DNA of 64,000 bases from Treponema sp. (lineage in GTDB: Bacteria; Spirochaetota; Spirochaetia; Treponematales; Treponemataceae): the NCBI GenBank assembly GCA_017449265.1, contig JAFSJW010000017.1, forward strand, positions 21,686-85,685. The letters run 5' to 3'. Both the position numbers and the translations under genes were made by a program. Shown here one piece after another: positions 16,818-25,936 of the stretch (positions are counted from its first letter, which is position 1; each line of letters begins with the position of its first letter). Under the pieces are notes generated by a model, which was not told where the DNA came from, ran no database searches, and saw only the letters and a program-made list of their open reading frames with translations.

Positions 16818-17750
16818 CTAAATCGAGTAGAACCAAGATTTTTCCGTGTAGTCGAAAGGCGTTTCCTGGTAGACATAGTAGTTCAGCCAGTTTGAGAAGA
16901 ACAAGTGCGCCGTGCTGCGCCATTTGTTCTTCGGCTGCATAGACGGGTTGTCATCAGGATAGTAGTTGATGGGAACATCAATCGCAAGCCCCTTGTTCTT
17001 GTCGCGCCAGTATTCTTTTCCGAGCGTTTCGGTGTCGTACTCAAGATGCCCTGTCATAAATATCAGCCTGTTGTCGTTCGATTTTGCGATTGTAACTTCG
17101 TTCTCATCGTTCGTTGCAAGAATTTTCAAGTCCTTGACTTTTTGTATTGATGATGTGAGGACTGTGGTGTGGCGCGATGTAGGGACAGGAAAGTTGTCGT
17201 CAAATCCGCGCAAAAGCGGTTCGTTGAGTGTGGTTGCGTGATTTTTGTAGATACCGAACATTTTCTTTTCGAGCGCGATTTTCTTGATTCCGTAGTTGTG
17301 GTATAGTCCCGCCTGCGCGCCCCAGCAGATGAACAGAGTGGAAAAAACATTTTCCTTGGCGTAATCCATTATATCGCACAACTCAGGCCAGTAATCAACA
17401 TCCTCAAACGGCATTTGCTCCACAGGAGCTCCCGTTATAATCATTCCGTCGTATTTGTGATTGAATATTTCTCTTGACGGGATGTAGAATTTTTCCAGAT
17501 GCTCCGTGCTAACATGGGTTGATTCATGCTGTTCCATTCTTACGAGAGAAATGTCCGTTTGCAGCGGCGTGTTTCCGAGAAGCCGCAGCAGCTGGGTTTC
17601 CGTAGTTTCTTTTGTGGGCATGAGGTTTATTATAGCTATTTTGAGCGGGCGTATATCTTGCATTGCGGCCCGTTTTTCCGTCATTACGAAAATATTTTCT
17701 TTTTCGAGAATTGAGCGGGCTGGTAAATCAGATTGAATTCTTATAGGCAT
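16818..17750 (-). CDS. metA: Homoserine O-acyltransferase, MetA family (probably acetyl-CoA-specific)
   Basis: Activates homoserine for methionine synthesis. The start is placed at 17750 (MPIRIQSDLPA), giving 310 residues; the reading upstream is not family-like. Seen: INLMPTKETTETQLLRLLGNTP, the nucleophile cysteine in FICWGAQAGLYHNYGI, and SRHTTV. The specificity position 111 is glutamate (GAPVEQMPFEDVDYW). In characterised MetA enzymes Glu111 goes with acetyl-CoA and Gly111 with succinyl-CoA, so this should be homoserine O-acetyltransferase despite the usual 'succinyltransferase' label. No methionine gene or riboswitch is adjacent. It is convergent with the ANTAR gene with no room for a terminator. 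Confidence 0.9.
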   Translation of the reverse strand: MPIRIQSDLPARSILEKENIFVMTEKRAAMQDIRPLKIAIINLMPTKETTETQLLRLLGNTPLQTDISLVRMEQHESTHVSTEHLEKFYIPSREIFNHKYDGMIITGAPVEQMPFEDVDYWPELCDIMDYAKENVFSTLFICWGAQAGLYHNYGIKKIALEKKMFGIYKNHATTLNEPLLRGFDDNFPVPTSRHTTVLTSSIQKVKDLKILATNDENEVTIAKSNDNRLIFMTGHLEYDTETLGKEYWRDKNKGLAIDVPINYYPDDNPSMQPKNKWRSTAHLFFSNWLNYYVYQETPFDYTEKSWFYSI

Positions 17751-17796
17751 AGCGTAAGTATAGCAAAAGTAAGTTGAATTTACTATATTAGTGTTT

Positions 17797-18747
17797 ATGA
17801 GTTCTTCAAAAGAAAGAAAAAATGCAATAAAAAAACTCAAGGCTTTTGTTTTTACCCAGAAATCAGAAATTACGGAGTTCAGGGAGAAAATTGACGAACT
17901 GTTTTCTTCTGTTTTTTTGCCTAACCGAGTTGATTTAGTTGAAAAAGATTATAACGGCGTGATGTGCGATGTCATAAGTCCTGCGCTTTTTTCCAAGAAA
18001 AGAGTGCTTGTTTATGTGCATGGAGGTTCGTTTGTTGCCGGTTCAAGGAAAGCGTACAGACCGTTTGTTTCATCTCTTGCCGATGCAGTTTCGTGCAGGG
18101 CAATCCTTCCCGAATTCAAGCTTGCCCCGAGCCATCCGTTCCCATATGCTCTGGAGGATTTGCAATGCGTATTCAGGATGCTTTATGCTCAGGAGCAGCT
18201 GAAAAACGGAAGCCCGGAGATAATAGTCGCAGCTGATTCAAGCGGTGCGTCCATTGCCGTAGCTCTTATTTTGAGCCTTAAAGATAAATTCCGGGCTTCG
18301 GTCAAGCAGATGATTCTTTTTAGCCCGTGGCTTGATTTTTCGGACAAAAATGAGATTTTCAGCTCCAAAAAGACGGCGGATGATGTTTTTTCGCCGGAAG
18401 CTATAAGATTTGCGGCGGAGAATTATGCCGATGTTTCAAAAAATGATAATCCGCTTGTTTCTCCCCTTCAGGCTACAAAAGAAATGCTGAACGGCTTTCC
18501 GCCAGTTTTCATTCAGTGCGGTGAAAACGAGATTTTCCTTGAGTCGGCAAAAAAATTCAAGCTGAACCTTATTTCTGCTGGCGTAGAATGTACGCTGGAT
18601 GTGTGGGACGGCATGATGCCTCTTTTTCAGCTGGCCGATGATTGCCTAAATGAGTCCCATCTTGCGATTGAAAAAATCGGAAGGCTGCTTACTGAGCAAG
18701 ACCTTTCTGACGAAATCGGGAGCGTTTCCAATTTTCAGACAGAATGA
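17797..18747 (+). CDS. Alpha/beta hydrolase (HSL/GDXG-type), active site incomplete
   Basis: A 316-residue cytoplasmic protein resembling bacterial hormone-sensitive-lipase-type esterases. Seen: the oxyanion motif VYVHGGSFVAGS, EFKLAPSHPFPYALEDL, and the nucleophile elbow AADSSGAS. The C-terminal part has IQCGENEIFLESAKKF where relatives place the acid, and VWDGMMPLFQL where the family has a G-M-x-H-x-F histidine. Here the histidine position is proline and the acid position is altered, so it may be inactive or have a rearranged triad. The start could be the GTG at 17791 or the ATG at 17797; neither has a good ribosome binding site. It is divergent from metA across about 45 nt. Confidence 0.8.
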   Translation: MSSSKERKNAIKKLKAFVFTQKSEITEFREKIDELFSSVFLPNRVDLVEKDYNGVMCDVISPALFSKKRVLVYVHGGSFVAGSRKAYRPFVSSLADAVSCRAILPEFKLAPSHPFPYALEDLQCVFRMLYAQEQLKNGSPEIIVAADSSGASIAVALILSLKDKFRASVKQMILFSPWLDFSDKNEIFSSKKTADDVFSPEAIRFAAENYADVSKNDNPLVSPLQATKEMLNGFPPVFIQCGENEIFLESAKKFKLNLISAGVECTLDVWDGMMPLFQLADDCLNESHLAIEKIGRLLTEQDLSDEIGSVSNFQTE

Positions 18748-18749
18748 AA

Positions 18750-18788
18750 TAGAGCTGTTCGGAAAACTGAAGTTTCCGAACAGCTCTA
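18750..18788. repeat. 39-nt palindromic repeat, copy 2
   Basis: The arms TAGAGCTGTTCGGAAA and TTTCCGAACAGCTCTA are nearly perfectly complementary. It starts 2 nt after the stop codon of the hydrolase gene and could act as its transcript end, although no T run follows. A second hairpin (GACAGCCA 18847-18854 with TGGCTGTC 18873-18880) lies in the remaining gap before the PspC gene. Confidence 0.75.
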
Positions 18789-18946
18789 ATAATCATGGAA
18801 AAAAGTTTTGGGTAAGATACGGCTGACGAGCGTACTGATTTATGCTGACAGCCATTTGGCTTAAAATGTCTCTGGCTGTCCGACAGATAGAGAACTTCAA
18901 GCTCAATTACCGCAACATTCCCAGAACTGAATTTTCTGATTCTGCA

Positions 18947-19123
18947 TTAGTCCGGCATTAAAATCGCAAGGACTATGTAGAGCAAAATTCCTGTTCCGCC
19001 AAAAATAATCAGAACAATCCACAATGCTCTGACCAATGTTGGGTCAAGGTCAAAATATTCAGCTATTCCGCCGCAAACTCCGCAAAGTTTTCGCTGGGAG
19101 CTTTTGTGAAAAGGTTTTGCCAT
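18947..19123 (-). CDS. Small PspC-domain membrane protein
   Basis: A 58-residue protein read on the minus strand: a basic N-terminus, then the PspC signature RKLCGVCGGIAEYFDLDPTLVR, then one hydrophobic helix (ALWIVLIIFGGTGILLYIVLAIL) ending MPD. The ATG shares one base with the glgP stop (TAATG) and GAGGTG lies in the glgP 3' end, so translation is coupled to glgP. PspC-type proteins act in envelope-stress signalling in some bacteria, but stand-alone short forms like this are of unknown role. Its place as the last gene of the glycogen operon looks incidental or conserved; I cannot tell which. Confidence 0.85.
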   Translation of the reverse strand: MAKPFHKSSQRKLCGVCGGIAEYFDLDPTLVRALWIVLIIFGGTGILLYIVLAILMPD

Positions 19124-21585
19124 TATTTCACCTCACTATCTGCGATTGGAATTTTCTTAATCTTCCAGATGTCGCGAACATAATCCTCAATCGTTCTGTC
19201 GGAAGAGAATTTTCCTGAGTTAGCAATGTTGATAAGGGCTTTTCTTGCCCAGCCTTTTTTGTCCTTGTAACATTCTGCGAGTTTTTCCTGAGCTTTCGCA
19301 TACAGCTCAAAGTCTGCGAGGACATAGTAAACATCAGGTCTCTGACCTTCAACGCCGTAAATGAGCGAGTCATGCAGTTCCTTGAATTCCTGGCGGCTCG
19401 GGTCGTAAGTTCCGTCAACAAGCTGCTCGACGACTTTCGCAAGCGCAGGGTTTCTCTCAAGGTATTGCTGAGGATTGTAAGAATGTTCTTTTTCCATTTT
19501 CTGGATTTCCTCAGTGAGAAGTCCGAACGGGAATCCGTTCTCCTTTCCTGCTTCCTCAAAAATCTCTATGTTCGCGCCGTCCATAGTTCCCATAGTGAGA
19601 GCACCGTTCACCATGAACTTCATGTTTGATGTTCCCGAAGCCTCTTTTCCTGCCGTGGAAATTTGCTCTGAGACATCTGCGGCAGGGAAAATTTTCTCGG
19701 CTACTGAAACGCGGTAGTTCTCAATGAACACGACGCGGAGCTTTCCGCCAACCCTGCGGTCATTGTTTATGCGCTCTGAAACTGTGTTAATCAGCTTGAT
19801 GATTGATTTTGCCCTGCGGTAGCCCGATGCGGCCTTAGCCCCGAAAATGAATGTGCGTGGCGGAGGATTAAAGCTCGGGTCTTCGATGAGCTTGTTGTAC
19901 AAGTACATGATATGAAGCACATTGAGAAGCTGCCTCTTGTATTCATGCAGACGCTTTACCTGAACATCAAATATTGACTCTGGGTCAAGGAACTCGTTCT
20001 GCTTGTGCTTGAGATACTCCACGAGAGCTTCCTTGTTGTGACGCTTGATTTGGATAAGTTCTTCAAGAGCCGCATCGTCATCAGCGAATTTCTCAAGCTC
20101 TTTGAGCTTTGTCAGGTCTTTTTCCCAGCCTGAGCCTATTCTTTTCGTAATGAAATCTGAAAGCTCCGGGTTAGAGCATTTGAGCCAGCGTCTCTGAGTA
20201 ATTCCGTTTGTCTTGTTGTTGAACTTTTTCGGGTACAGCTCGTACCAGTCCTTAAGCTCCACTTTTTTCAAAAGCTCGGTGTGCAACGCGGCAACGCCGT
20301 TTACGCTGAATCCTGCGTGGATTGCAAGCCATGCCATGTAGATTTTTCCGTTGTGGATGATTGACATTCTGTTCTGCTTCTCGTAGTCGCTGGGATATTT
20401 TGCGCGGAGTTCAATCAGGAAGCGGCGGTTGATTTCCTCAACAATCTGGTAAACGCGCGGGAGAAGGCTCTGGAATACGGAAATATCCCACTTTTCAAGA
20501 GCTTCTGCAAGAATCGTGTGGTTCGTGTAGGCGAAAGTTTTCTGAACTACAGACCATGAGTCATTCCAGCCCATGCCGTACTCGTCCATAAGGATTCGCA
20601 TAAGCTCTGGGATTGCCACGACAGGATGCGTGTCGTTGAGCTGAATTACATGGAACTCGTGGAATTTAGAGAAATCAGTTCCGTAGTTGTTTACGAAGTG
20701 ATGAACAAGATCCTGAAGTGATGCCGAGCAGAAGAAATACTGCTGCTTAAGGCGGAGTGCTTTTCCTTGCGGCCCGTTATCGTTCGGGTACAAGACGCGG
20801 CTTATGTTCTGGGCTTCGTTCTGTCTGAATACGGCTTCGTTGTATCTCATGTCGTTGAAGAGCTGCAGGTCGAATCCGTTCGGACTTGATGCCTGCCAGA
20901 GACGGAGCGTGTTCACCGTGTTCGTGTCGTATCCTACGATTGGCATATCATATGGTGTGGCTGTGACTTCCTCAGCGTTCTCGATATAGAATCTGTCCTG
21001 ACCGTCAGGAGTTTTTCCGTATTTTATCTCGCCCCCGAATTTTACGGTAACGGCAAGGTCACTTCGCTTGATTTCCCACGGATCTCTGTGCTTGAGCCAG
21101 TTGTCCGGATACTCAACTTGATATCCGTTCTCAATTCTCTGCTCGAACATTCCGTATTCGTAGCGGATTCCATATCCGTGTCCGGGGTAATCCAAAGTTG
21201 CCAAGGAGTCCAAGAAGCACGCCGCAAGGCGGCCAAGACCACCGTTTCCCAAACCTGCGTCAGGCTCTTCGTCCTCAATAAGGTTGAAGTTTATGTTCAT
21301 GTCTTTCAGGACTTTCTTAACTTCGTCTTTTATCCCGAGGTTTATGAGGTTGTTTGACAAAGCGCGTCCCATCAAAAATTCGGCTGAAAGATAGAAAAGC
21401 TGTTTTGTCGGTGTCTTTTCGTATTGATTTCGCGTTGCCATCCAAGCCGGCATAATCAGTTCCTGAACAGAAGCACTTACTGCATCGAAAAGGTCATGGC
21501 TGTTAGCTTGGGAAATATCCTTTCCGTACTGGCGGCGCAAACGTGCCGAAAGATTTTCTCTGAATTTTTCTGCATCGAATTTCAT
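19123..21585 (-). CDS. glgP: Glycogen phosphorylase
   Basis: Phosphorolyses alpha-1,4-glucan ends to glucose 1-phosphate. The 820-residue length is standard. Seen: YLSAEFLMGRAL and EDEEPDAGLGNGGLGRLAACFLDSLATL near the N-terminus, RLHEYKRQLLNVLH in the C-terminal domain, and the pyridoxal-phosphate lysine motif EASGTSNMKFMVNGALTMGTMDGANIEI (about residue 650-680). AGGAG precedes the ATG. It lies 20 nt after glgX on the same strand and is followed by the overlapping PspC gene, forming a glycogen-breakdown operon. Confidence 0.97.
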   Translation of the reverse strand: MKFDAEKFRENLSARLRRQYGKDISQANSHDLFDAVSASVQELIMPAWMATRNQYEKTPTKQLFYLSAEFLMGRALSNNLINLGIKDEVKKVLKDMNINFNLIEDEEPDAGLGNGGLGRLAACFLDSLATLDYPGHGYGIRYEYGMFEQRIENGYQVEYPDNWLKHRDPWEIKRSDLAVTVKFGGEIKYGKTPDGQDRFYIENAEEVTATPYDMPIVGYDTNTVNTLRLWQASSPNGFDLQLFNDMRYNEAVFRQNEAQNISRVLYPNDNGPQGKALRLKQQYFFCSASLQDLVHHFVNNYGTDFSKFHEFHVIQLNDTHPVVAIPELMRILMDEYGMGWNDSWSVVQKTFAYTNHTILAEALEKWDISVFQSLLPRVYQIVEEINRRFLIELRAKYPSDYEKQNRMSIIHNGKIYMAWLAIHAGFSVNGVAALHTELLKKVELKDWYELYPKKFNNKTNGITQRRWLKCSNPELSDFITKRIGSGWEKDLTKLKELEKFADDDAALEELIQIKRHNKEALVEYLKHKQNEFLDPESIFDVQVKRLHEYKRQLLNVLHIMYLYNKLIEDPSFNPPPRTFIFGAKAASGYRRAKSIIKLINTVSERINNDRRVGGKLRVVFIENYRVSVAEKIFPAADVSEQISTAGKEASGTSNMKFMVNGALTMGTMDGANIEIFEEAGKENGFPFGLLTEEIQKMEKEHSYNPQQYLERNPALAKVVEQLVDGTYDPSRQEFKELHDSLIYGVEGQRPDVYYVLADFELYAKAQEKLAECYKDKKGWARKALINIANSGKFSSDRTIEDYVRDIWKIKKIPIADSEVK

Positions 21586-21605
21586 ATTTTACTCCTATAT
21601 AAAAA

Positions 21606-23738
21606 TTACTTTGCAATTAAAACGACAATTGAATTGGCAAGAACCACATAATGCTCCTGCGAATTCAAAGATTCTTCCTGTCCGTCAAACAGTGCGCAGT
21701 TTATATGCTCCATTGACGTGTCTATCAATCTGTACCATTTTCTGCTTGTTTTTGCGTCAATCATTGAAGGCTTCGGAATCGTAACCGTCATGTCATGGAT
21801 ATCCATGTTGAACGCGATGTAAAAATCATTGTCCTCAAACGGCATTTCGTCCCGCTTGATTCCTGCGGCTTTTCCACCGAGCCTGAGCGAAAGGAACCTG
21901 TTCATTTTCTTCCAGTCGGGCACAGTTCCGTCAAAGTTGAACCAAGATATGTCCGGCGGATTGTTGTTTATTGATGTGGTGGAGCCTCCGAAGAATCTGT
22001 TGCGCTGGAACACGGGGTGACGGGTCCTTAGCGCAATCAGTTTCTGAACGAAGTCCAGCATTGAGGCGTTGTTGCGCACATCGTCCCAGTTGAACCATGA
22101 AATTTCGTTGTCCTGACAGTACGCGTTGTTGTTTCCGTTCTGAGTGCGGCGCACTTCGTCGCCGGCCACGAACATAGGTGTTCCTTGCGAAACAAAAAGC
22201 GTAGTGAAGAAATTTTTGAGCTGCCTTGTGCGTGTGCGCTCTATTTTCGGATTCAGGACGGGGCCTTCAAAACCGTAGTTGTAGCTCAGGTTGTGGTCGT
22301 TTCCGTCCCTGTTCTCCTCTCCGTTGTCGTCGTTGTGCTTGTTGTTGTATGTCACAAGGTCGTTCAGCGTGAATCCGTCGTGCGCATCAATGTAATTTAT
22401 TGAGTGGGACGGATTTCTGCCCGAAATTGCGAAAAGGTCGCTTGAGCCTGAGATTCTTGTTGCAGCTTCTGTGGAAGTAAATTCATCGCCGCGGATGAAT
22501 TTCCTGATTCCGTCGCGATAGTGGTCGTTCCATTCGCACCACCTTCCGCCTGGAAAGCCTCCTATCTGGTACGCGCCGCCGCAGTCCCAAGGCTCTGCTA
22601 TGATTTTTGTGTTGCGCAGAATTGAATCTTCGGCGATTCTCGAAGTGAGAGGGCAGCTTGTCATCAAAAAGCCTTTCTGGTCGCGCGTAAGCTCTGAGGC
22701 AAGGTCAAAGCGGAATCCGTCAACATGCATCTCAAGAGCCCAGTATCTAAGGCAGGAGATTATGAAGTCGGCCACAATCGGGTGGTTCGCGTTCACGGCG
22801 TTTCCGCAGCCTGAGAAATTCATATAGTACTCGGGGTGGTCATGGACAAGATGATAGAAAATACTGTTGTCGAAGCCACGGAAGTTGAGCGTAATACCGC
22901 GTTCATTTCCTTCGGCAGTGTGGTTGAAAACGACATCCAAGATTACTTCTATTCCTGCGTTGTGGAATGCCTTTACCATATCCTTGAACTCGCGGACGGC
23001 TCCGCCCGGGCTTCTGTCGAATGCGTATGATGTTTTTGGCGCAAAAAAGCCAATCGTGGAGTAGCCCCAGAAATTCTTGAGCCGTGCCCCTGTGCGCGGA
23101 TTCGTGTTTGAGTTCTCATACTCATCGAATTCAAAGACAGGAAGAAGCTCCACGGCCGTTATTCCAAGCTCCTGCAAGTACGGGATTTTTTCAGTAAGCC
23201 CCAGATATGTTCCGGGATGCTCTACGCCGCTCGTCGGAGAAGCGGTGAAGCCCTTTACATGAAGCTCGTAAATTATTGACTTGTGCAAAGGCGTTGCAAG
23301 CGGCTTGTCGTCTTCCCAGTCATAATCCTCATCGTCAATGACTATGCACTTGGGGGCTTTTGACATTGCCCTTATTTTTCCAGGCTTTATGTACCTGAAA
23401 ACTGAACCGTGAGTGAATGCTTTTGCCCTTGGGTCAAAAAGATACTGCTTTGAGTCGAAACGGAAACCTTTCTCCGGCTCGAAAGGTCCTTCCGCCCTGT
23501 AAAGATAAAGGGCGCCTGGCTGAAGTCCTTGGACGAAGACATGCCAAGTGTCTCCCGTCCTGTTTGTTTTTGGGTCAAGTTCTATTGTCTGGAACGGTGT
23601 TTCATCATCTGCTTTTTCAAAAAGCTCAAGGAAAATTTTAGTTGCGTTCCTTGAAAAGACAGAGAAATAAACTCCGCGCACGGTAATTGATGTTCCGTAC
23701 TCAAGAGGTTTACCCGGTAAAATCGTATAAGCGTCCAT
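21606..23738 (-). CDS. glgX: Glycogen debranching enzyme, GlgX/isoamylase type
   Basis: Hydrolyses alpha-1,6 branches of limit dextrin, working with the downstream glgP. The start is set at 23738 (MDAYTILPGKPLEYGTS), giving 710 residues. Domains: an N-terminal CBM48-like beta-sandwich (residues about 5-110) and a GH13 barrel with DVVFNHTAEG (region I), DGFRFDLASEL (region II, catalytic Asp), IAEPWD (region III, catalytic Glu) and NYIDAHDGFTL (region IV). The C-terminal beta domain follows. The order glgX-glgP on one strand supports co-expression. The ribosome binding site is weak. Confidence 0.95.
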   Translation of the reverse strand: MDAYTILPGKPLEYGTSITVRGVYFSVFSRNATKIFLELFEKADDETPFQTIELDPKTNRTGDTWHVFVQGLQPGALYLYRAEGPFEPEKGFRFDSKQYLFDPRAKAFTHGSVFRYIKPGKIRAMSKAPKCIVIDDEDYDWEDDKPLATPLHKSIIYELHVKGFTASPTSGVEHPGTYLGLTEKIPYLQELGITAVELLPVFEFDEYENSNTNPRTGARLKNFWGYSTIGFFAPKTSYAFDRSPGGAVREFKDMVKAFHNAGIEVILDVVFNHTAEGNERGITLNFRGFDNSIFYHLVHDHPEYYMNFSGCGNAVNANHPIVADFIISCLRYWALEMHVDGFRFDLASELTRDQKGFLMTSCPLTSRIAEDSILRNTKIIAEPWDCGGAYQIGGFPGGRWCEWNDHYRDGIRKFIRGDEFTSTEAATRISGSSDLFAISGRNPSHSINYIDAHDGFTLNDLVTYNNKHNDDNGEENRDGNDHNLSYNYGFEGPVLNPKIERTRTRQLKNFFTTLFVSQGTPMFVAGDEVRRTQNGNNNAYCQDNEISWFNWDDVRNNASMLDFVQKLIALRTRHPVFQRNRFFGGSTTSINNNPPDISWFNFDGTVPDWKKMNRFLSLRLGGKAAGIKRDEMPFEDNDFYIAFNMDIHDMTVTIPKPSMIDAKTSRKWYRLIDTSMEHINCALFDGQEESLNSQEHYVVLANSIVVLIAK

Positions 23739-23798
23739 AATTATTCCATTGTAGCATGAAATATTTGATAAATCCAACAAATATTTTTAAAGATTCTA

Positions 23799-24476
23799 TT
23801 AATGAAACCTTTCAAAATCGTTCATAAAAGTATCAAGAAACGCCTGATTCTCCGTGTCGGTTCCGCTATTTTTCTGAATTCCGTCAAATTTCAGAAAATG
23901 GCTCACATATTTTCCGATTGCGTCACATTCGATGTTCACAATCTGTCCTTCCTGCATTGAAGAAAGAGTCGTTTCCCTCCATGTGTGCGGAATCACCGCC
24001 ACTGAAAAAAGCACTTCGGAGCCGTAGTCCGCGTTTGCCACGGTAAGGCTTATTCCGTCAATTGCAACTGAGCCTTTTTCGATTATGAACTTTCCAAGCT
24101 CCGGAGAAACGCGTATAGCCATGTTCATTGCGTTCCCCTCTTTTTCCGCGCCGAGGAAAGTGCCAGTCCCGTCTATGTGACCCGACACAATATGCCCGCC
24201 GAATCTTCCGTTGGCAGGCATGGCGCGCTCAAGGTTCACTTCCGAGCCGTGGGAAAGAGTGCCGAGGGAAGTGCGGCGGAATGTTTCCGGGGTAACATCG
24301 GCAGTGAAGGATGTGGTGGTGTGGCTGGTGACGGTAAGACAAGTTCCGTTCACTGCCACGCTCTCGCCAAGGGTAAGTTCCGCAGCGAAGGGGCAGGTGA
24401 TGGCAAGCGCGAGGGACGACGCATTCTGTGAAATTGATTCGACTTTTCCGAGTGATTCGATAATGCCTGTGAACAT
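23799..24476 (-). CDS. ribE: Riboflavin synthase alpha chain
   Basis: Dismutates two lumazine molecules to riboflavin. The start is set at the conserved MFTGIIE (24476), giving 225 residues; two extra codons upstream are possible. The two tandem lumazine-binding barrels are visible: repeat 1 with GESVAVNGTCLTVT and FRRTSLG, and repeat 2 from GHIVSGHIDGTG with GSVAIDGISLTVA and WRETTL. No other riboflavin gene is adjacent and I see no FMN riboswitch in the 140 bp upstream, so it is an isolated gene. It is divergent from the restriction-modification genes. Confidence 0.93.
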   Translation of the reverse strand: MFTGIIESLGKVESISQNASSLALAITCPFAAELTLGESVAVNGTCLTVTSHTTTSFTADVTPETFRRTSLGTLSHGSEVNLERAMPANGRFGGHIVSGHIDGTGTFLGAEKEGNAMNMAIRVSPELGKFIIEKGSVAIDGISLTVANADYGSEVLFSVAVIPHTWRETTLSSMQEGQIVNIECDAIGKYVSHFLKFDGIQKNSGTDTENQAFLDTFMNDFERFH

Positions 24477-24622
24477 ATCCATAGTTTCATGCCAAAACTT
24501 CGGTCTGTCAAGGAAAATTCTATGTGTGGTGGTGGGGGAGGGAGTTGACTTTTGTCAATGATAGGCAAAAAAAGAAAAATAATGTATAGTGTTTAGTATA
24601 TTTTTTTGTTTCAGGTGTGTGG

Positions 24623-25936
24623 ATGCAAGATGCAAAACTAATAAAATTCATAGATTTGTTCGCTGGAATAGGGGGAATTCGTAAGGGATTTGAACTTGCC
24701 TGTTCAGAACTCGGATTTTCTGCGCATTGTGTTTTTACTTCTGAGATAAAACCCTATGCAATTGATGTTTTGAAACAAAATCACCCTGATGAAACTATAA
24801 GTGGCGACATTACAAAAATAGAAAGTTCTGAGATTCCTGATTTTGATTTTTTACTTGGTGGATTCCCGTGTCAGGCCTTTTCTGCCGCTGGCAAAAGACT
24901 TGGTTTTGAAGATACAAGAGGAACACTTTTTTTTGAAGTAGAGAGAATTTTGAGAGAAAAAAAACCGAAAGGCTTTCTTCTCGAAAATGTTGAAGGTCTA
25001 GTAAATCATGATAAGAAGAATCCAAAAGATAAAATAGGAAGGACTCTTTCCATTATTTTGGAACATTTAACTTTACTTGGATATAAAGTAAATTGGCGTG
25101 TTTTGAATGCAAAGGATTTCGGTGTTCCGCAAGACAGAAAAAGAATATACATTACAGGAAGTTTTGTTGAACAACCTAATTTGGAAAATTTTGAGAAAAA
25201 AAAATCGGAACTTTCTGATATTCTTGAAAAAGGGCTTTCTGTTTCTGACAGTAAATTCGTAAATCTTATACTTTCTCATTATTCAGTGGAACAGTTGTAC
25301 GGAATGTCTATAAAAGATAAACGAGGTGGAGAGAATAATATTCACAGCTGGGATATTGACTATAAAGGAAAGACTTCAAAACAAGAGAAAGAATTTCTTA
25401 ATTTGCTTTTGAAAGAGCGTCGAAAAAAGAAGTGGGCGGCAGAATACGGAATTGATTGGATGGACGGAATGCCGCTTACAATCGATATGATTCGCAATTT
25501 TTATAATGCAGATAATCTTGAAGATATGCTTGAAGATTTAGTCTCAAAAAAATATCTCAAAAAAGAACACCCAAAGAGGAAAGTCGGTAACAAGAGAGTT
25601 CAGGATGATTTACTTCCTCTTGGCTACAATATTGTTGCAGGAAAAATGTCTTATGAAGTCGCAAAAGTTTTAGATCCAAAAGGTATTGCACCTACTCTTG
25701 TGGCAATGGATATGGAACATCTTTTTGTCGGTGATGGAACAGGAATACGAAAATTGTCGTTAAGAGAAGGATTGAGACTTTTCGGCTATCCCGATGATTT
25801 TAAATTTAATGTAAATTTAAAGGATGGATATGATTTACTAGGAAATACGGTTGTTGTTCCTGTAATTAAACAAGTCGCTTTGCGTGTTTTGAAAATATGT
25901 GTAGGAGGGATGAAAAATGAAAGTGAATGCGCTTAA
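24623..25936 (+). CDS. DNA (cytosine-5-)-methyltransferase of a type II R-M system
   Basis: A 437-residue C5-cytosine methyltransferase. Motifs in order: I (FIDLFAGIGGIRKGFE), IV with the catalytic PCQ (GGFPCQAFSAAGKRLGFEDTRG), VI (FLLENVEGL), VIII (QDRKRIYITG), a target-recognition region at about 185-350, IX (TLVAMDMEH...RKLSLREGLRLFGYP) and X (LLGNTVVVPVIKQVALRVL). The ATG at 24623 has AGGTG just upstream; GTG at 24617 is an alternative. It is more AT-rich than its neighbours, with poly-A/poly-T runs, which suggests recent acquisition. It overlaps the nuclease gene by 20 nt. It should methylate the nuclease's target. Confidence 0.93.
   Translation: MQDAKLIKFIDLFAGIGGIRKGFELACSELGFSAHCVFTSEIKPYAIDVLKQNHPDETISGDITKIESSEIPDFDFLLGGFPCQAFSAAGKRLGFEDTRGTLFFEVERILREKKPKGFLLENVEGLVNHDKKNPKDKIGRTLSIILEHLTLLGYKVNWRVLNAKDFGVPQDRKRIYITGSFVEQPNLENFEKKKSELSDILEKGLSVSDSKFVNLILSHYSVEQLYGMSIKDKRGGENNIHSWDIDYKGKTSKQEKEFLNLLLKERRKKKWAAEYGIDWMDGMPLTIDMIRNFYNADNLEDMLEDLVSKKYLKKEHPKRKVGNKRVQDDLLPLGYNIVAGKMSYEVAKVLDPKGIAPTLVAMDMEHLFVGDGTGIRKLSLREGLRLFGYPDDFKFNVNLKDGYDLLGNTVVVPVIKQVALRVLKICVGGMKNESECA

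Noticed and set aside
24483..24616. FMN riboswitch ahead of riboflavin synthase
   Set aside because: None of the conserved FMN-element blocks is present in the upstream 140 bp, which instead holds a short G-rich stretch and the methyltransferase promoter region.
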